From NCBI GenBank assembly GCA_021153325.1, contig JAGKTQ010000022.1, positions 1 through 44,122 of the forward strand: a DNA stretch of 44,122 nucleotides, written 5' to 3'. The DNA comes from Lachnospiraceae bacterium (GTDB taxonomy: Bacteria > Bacillota > Clostridia > Lachnospirales > Lachnospiraceae). How positions within the stretch are numbered: the stretch's first letter is position 1; every line of letters begins with the position of its first letter. The notes beneath the pieces are model-generated. The model saw only the letters and a program-made list of their open reading frames with translations. It had not been told where the DNA came from and made no database searches. Shown here piece by piece: positions 41,985 through 44,122 of this stretch. Made by a program: the position numbers and the translations under genes.

Positions 41985-43010
41985 TTATTTGTCGCACTTA
42001 TTATATTCCATTCCTTGTACTAGTTTATCAAAATCACTCTGATACAATTTATCTTGAATTATTCTATATTTTTCAAATTCACTTTCCGCAAATTTTTTTG
42101 CAATTTCAGCCGACACTTTCCCATTATTTTGCAGTATTTCTTCCTCATTGAACTCTAAAAAAACATCTAAACGTTTTGCCCAATCTTCCATTGTCATTGG
42201 AATATGTTTTTTAGCTTGACGTTCTGCATAATCAAGATACATCGTAACAAACTGATTTAAATTTTTCATTTCTTCAACAGATAAATAATTTTTAGCTATA
42301 CTAACATCTGCTTTTACAATTTTACCATCAGGTGCATTCTTCCATGTTGTTAATCCCATATGTTCCTTTTCATGATTTGCTCGTTCAACAATTACTTCTG
42401 CTGCTGTATGTCCATGAATTGCATAATGTAGCTTATTTTGTACCAATGTAAAAAAATTCTTAGACGTCATTGCCTCAGGCGAATAATCAACCGAAGTAGC
42501 ATAAATATCTGTTATTTTTTGATAAAATTTTCTCTCACTTGCTCTTATTTCTCGAATTTCATCGAGTAAATGCTCGAAATATTCTTCATCAAAAATCTGT
42601 CCATTTTCCAGTCTTTTTTTATCAAGTACGTACCCTTGAATAGTAAACGTTTTTAAAATTTTTGTTGCCCACTGGCGGAATTGTGTTGCACGAATTGAAT
42701 TTATTCTATAACCCACCGAAATAATTGCGTCCAGATTATAAAATTTCATCATATATTTTTTTCCATCTGATGCAGTTGCCGAGGATTTCTCGGTAACTGC
42801 ACTTTCTTCTAATTCTTTAGATAAAAATATATTTTTTAAATGTAAGCTAATATTATCTGTAGTACAATCAAATAACTGTGCCATAGACTTTTGCGTCAGC
42901 CAAACATTTTCATCATGCACACGAACTTCTATACCATCTTCATCTTCTTGTTTTGTAAAAATTAAAAAATCAGATGTACTATTCCTTATCTGTATTTTTT
43001 TTTCATTCAT
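41985..43010 (-). CDS. RhuM-family protein
   Basis: A 341-residue protein of the RhuM family (named for a Salmonella pathogenicity island 3 gene). The N-terminal part (VRVHDENVWLTQKSMAQLFD, ISLHLKNIF, then FYNLDAIISVGYRINSIRAT and QFRQWATKIL) is a phage-antirepressor-like DNA-binding module; the C-terminal part has IHGHTAAEVIVERANHEKEH and FLEFNEEEIL. Activity unknown; members are common on islands and prophages. AAGGGGA precedes the ATG. It follows the recombinase-like gene by 17 bp, so the two form an operon. Clearly more AT-rich than the polyamine genes. Confidence 0.87.
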   Translation of the reverse strand: MNEKKIQIRNSTSDFLIFTKQEDEDGIEVRVHDENVWLTQKSMAQLFDCTTDNISLHLKNIFLSKELEESAVTEKSSATASDGKKYMMKFYNLDAIISVGYRINSIRATQFRQWATKILKTFTIQGYVLDKKRLENGQIFDEEYFEHLLDEIREIRASERKFYQKITDIYATSVDYSPEAMTSKNFFTLVQNKLHYAIHGHTAAEVIVERANHEKEHMGLTTWKNAPDGKIVKADVSIAKNYLSVEEMKNLNQFVTMYLDYAERQAKKHIPMTMEDWAKRLDVFLEFNEEEILQNNGKVSAEIAKKFAESEFEKYRIIQDKLYQSDFDKLVQGMEYNKCDK

Positions 43011-43027
43011 TGAAAATCCCCTTATTT

Positions 43028-44011
43028 CTAAAACTCATAATATAAATCCACAGTAACAATTTTATTATTTATAATTCTTTTCAGTTCTTCATCCTCATTA
43101 TATAAACATCCACAAATAAGCTTATCACTTGCCCCAGTTATCTGTTTCACTATCGAATCACTAATACCGGCTTTTAATAATTGACTTATCCCATATTTTA
43201 CAATGCTTGTAATACTAGTACAGTCTATTACTGTTGCCAAATAATCCGGTATTCCTGATGATGAAGTAATTTCTCCCCATGGTTGTCCATTTATATCAGT
43301 AAACAAAAAGTCTGTCCTTTTTTCATTTGGTAGGCTATCCACATAATGCTTCATTTTTCTTATCTGTATTGATAATTTAATTGGTAAACGAAGTTCAAAA
43401 TTATTTATTGTTATAGTATTGCATTCTTCATTATACTGACTCCATTTTATTTTTCTTAATTCGCGATAGGTAATTCCGTAAACCAGTATCATTTTTATTC
43501 CTATTGCCGCTACAGCCTTTTTAAAGTCTGTTGAGTTTTTCCATAATATCTCATCTTCCAATTGTTGATCTGACCACACAAGAATCTTTTCTACATCGCT
43601 ATGCCCTAAAGCTTCTAATTCTACAACTCCTGATAATTTATTACAGCTATCTATATATGCCATCATTCGTCTCATATATGTATTTTCTCGCAATCTATTA
43701 TACGAAATTGCATCATATAATTGGGGATTTTCAATATCTGTATTTTTACGAATATAATTAAAAAATTGCCCAATAACAGTTGCATATCTTTTAGCAGTTG
43801 TTTTACTTTTATATTTTTCTTTTTCTTCAACATTATAAATCAAACTATTCAGCAAAAATTCAACATTTAAACCTTGTAGCAAAAAACGAATTGTTTCATC
43901 TGATAAAGAATTTTTCCATTGCTTCCCCAGATATTCATTAAAATTTATAATGTCATGCCTATAATCTGGATATTCTTTTAAAAAGTTTTCTGTTAATATT
44001 AGATAATCCAT
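43028..44011 (-). CDS. Tyrosine-recombinase-fold protein with lost catalytic residues
   Basis: About 327 residues. The layout is that of a phage-type integrase: N-terminal SAM-like helical domain (TTAKRYATVIGQFFNYIRKN, 71-90) and a C-terminal catalytic-like domain. Box I reads YGITYRELRKIKW (178-190), with Thr181 where the catalytic Arg stands in GLRxSE. Box II reads SITSIVKYGISQLLKAG (about 266-282), without the HxxR pair; GAS (293-295) replaces GHS; a tyrosine (Y304) remains near the expected place. So the fold seems kept and catalysis lost. The ATG at 44011 follows TGGGGA by 6 nt. Very AT-rich; operon with rhuM. Confidence 0.65.
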   Translation of the reverse strand: MDYLILTENFLKEYPDYRHDIINFNEYLGKQWKNSLSDETIRFLLQGLNVEFLLNSLIYNVEEKEKYKSKTTAKRYATVIGQFFNYIRKNTDIENPQLYDAISYNRLRENTYMRRMMAYIDSCNKLSGVVELEALGHSDVEKILVWSDQQLEDEILWKNSTDFKKAVAAIGIKMILVYGITYRELRKIKWSQYNEECNTITINNFELRLPIKLSIQIRKMKHYVDSLPNEKRTDFLFTDINGQPWGEITSSSGIPDYLATVIDCTSITSIVKYGISQLLKAGISDSIVKQITGASDKLICGCLYNEDEELKRIINNKIVTVDLYYEF

Positions 44012-44068
44012 TGATAATCCCCACATCCTAAAGTCTTTTTCTTATTTATATACTATATTATTTCCGTT

Positions 44069-44105
44069 AAAACTACAATATTAATTTTATTAATAATGTA
44101 GTTTT
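44069..44105. repeat. 37-nt inverted repeat upstream of the recombinase-like gene
   Basis: AAAACTACA and TGTAGTTTT are the outer arms, TATTAAT and ATTAATA the inner arms, around a TTT centre, with one A-A mismatch: 17-nt arms. It lies about 58 bp ahead of the recombinase-like gene. It may be a terminator of a gene beyond the window, an operator, or an element end. Confidence 0.6.
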
Positions 44106-44122
44106 ATTTACCATCTATATAT

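Noticed and set aside
1..44122. CRISPR arrays, insertion sequences, rRNA genes
   Set aside because: No regularly spaced repeats, transposase frames or rRNA segments were seen.

Overview
The window looks like chromosomal DNA of an anaerobic, low-GC, spore-forming Firmicute, most likely a Lachnospiraceae (Clostridia). The signs are a DUF4317 protein, a DUF5711 protein, a probable DUF6128-type protein, spmB, a large Bacillus/Clostridium-type SRP RNA, a methionine T-box leader, a split transketolase and two glycyl-radical/PflA-like activases. Family names were assigned by reading motifs, not by database search.

Left part (1-12 kb). A minus-strand operon pfkA-dnaX-ybaB-recR-galM-DUF5711-cvpA runs from one clear promoter at about 6.71 kb, divergent from a plus-strand tRNA-Ser(CGA) with its own promoter. 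DUF4317 (+) and an NrdG-type activase (-) converge on a shared terminator. Then come tadA and the SRP RNA, whose -35 box overlaps the tadA stop codon, and a PflA-like radical SAM gene. tRNA-Ser, tadA, SRP RNA, dnaX, ybaB and recR form one block near oriC in Bacillus; here the block is split and partly inverted. Downstream of cvpA, an AT-rich end holds two identical 10-bp palindromes two helical turns apart.

Middle part (11-32 kb), mostly minus strand: a probable DUF6128-type protein, a CdaR/PucR regulator, a stand-alone MsmK/UgpC sugar-ABC ATPase, a c-di-GMP cluster (GNAT, HD-GYP, DUF624, Cache-GGDEF), a D-lactate-dehydrogenase-like enzyme, a lipase-like hydrolase with a small secreted protein, metG behind a T-box, rpe-MATE, a DUF2971 protein, the two transketolase halves, a DUF885 peptidase-like protein (+), and a membrane-anchored Mrr-like nuclease coupled to a MarR repressor with a palindrome in its promoter. 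An AEC carrier (+) follows.

Right part (33-44 kb). A six-gene polyamine operon (speD-speA-speE-speB-CASDH-nspC) encodes both the decarboxy-AdoMet route and the carboxyspermidine-type route. It is preceded by a consensus promoter and a roughly 313-nt leader with nested stems, a possible 12-codon leader peptide, an intrinsic terminator just before the speD ribosome binding site and a complementary segment that could act as antiterminator. This is my best candidate for an undescribed system. Upstream lie decayed TetR and alpha/beta-hydrolase remnants, mgtC, spmB, then an AT-rich pair: RhuM and a tyrosine-recombinase-fold protein that appears to have lost its catalytic Arg-His-Arg residues.
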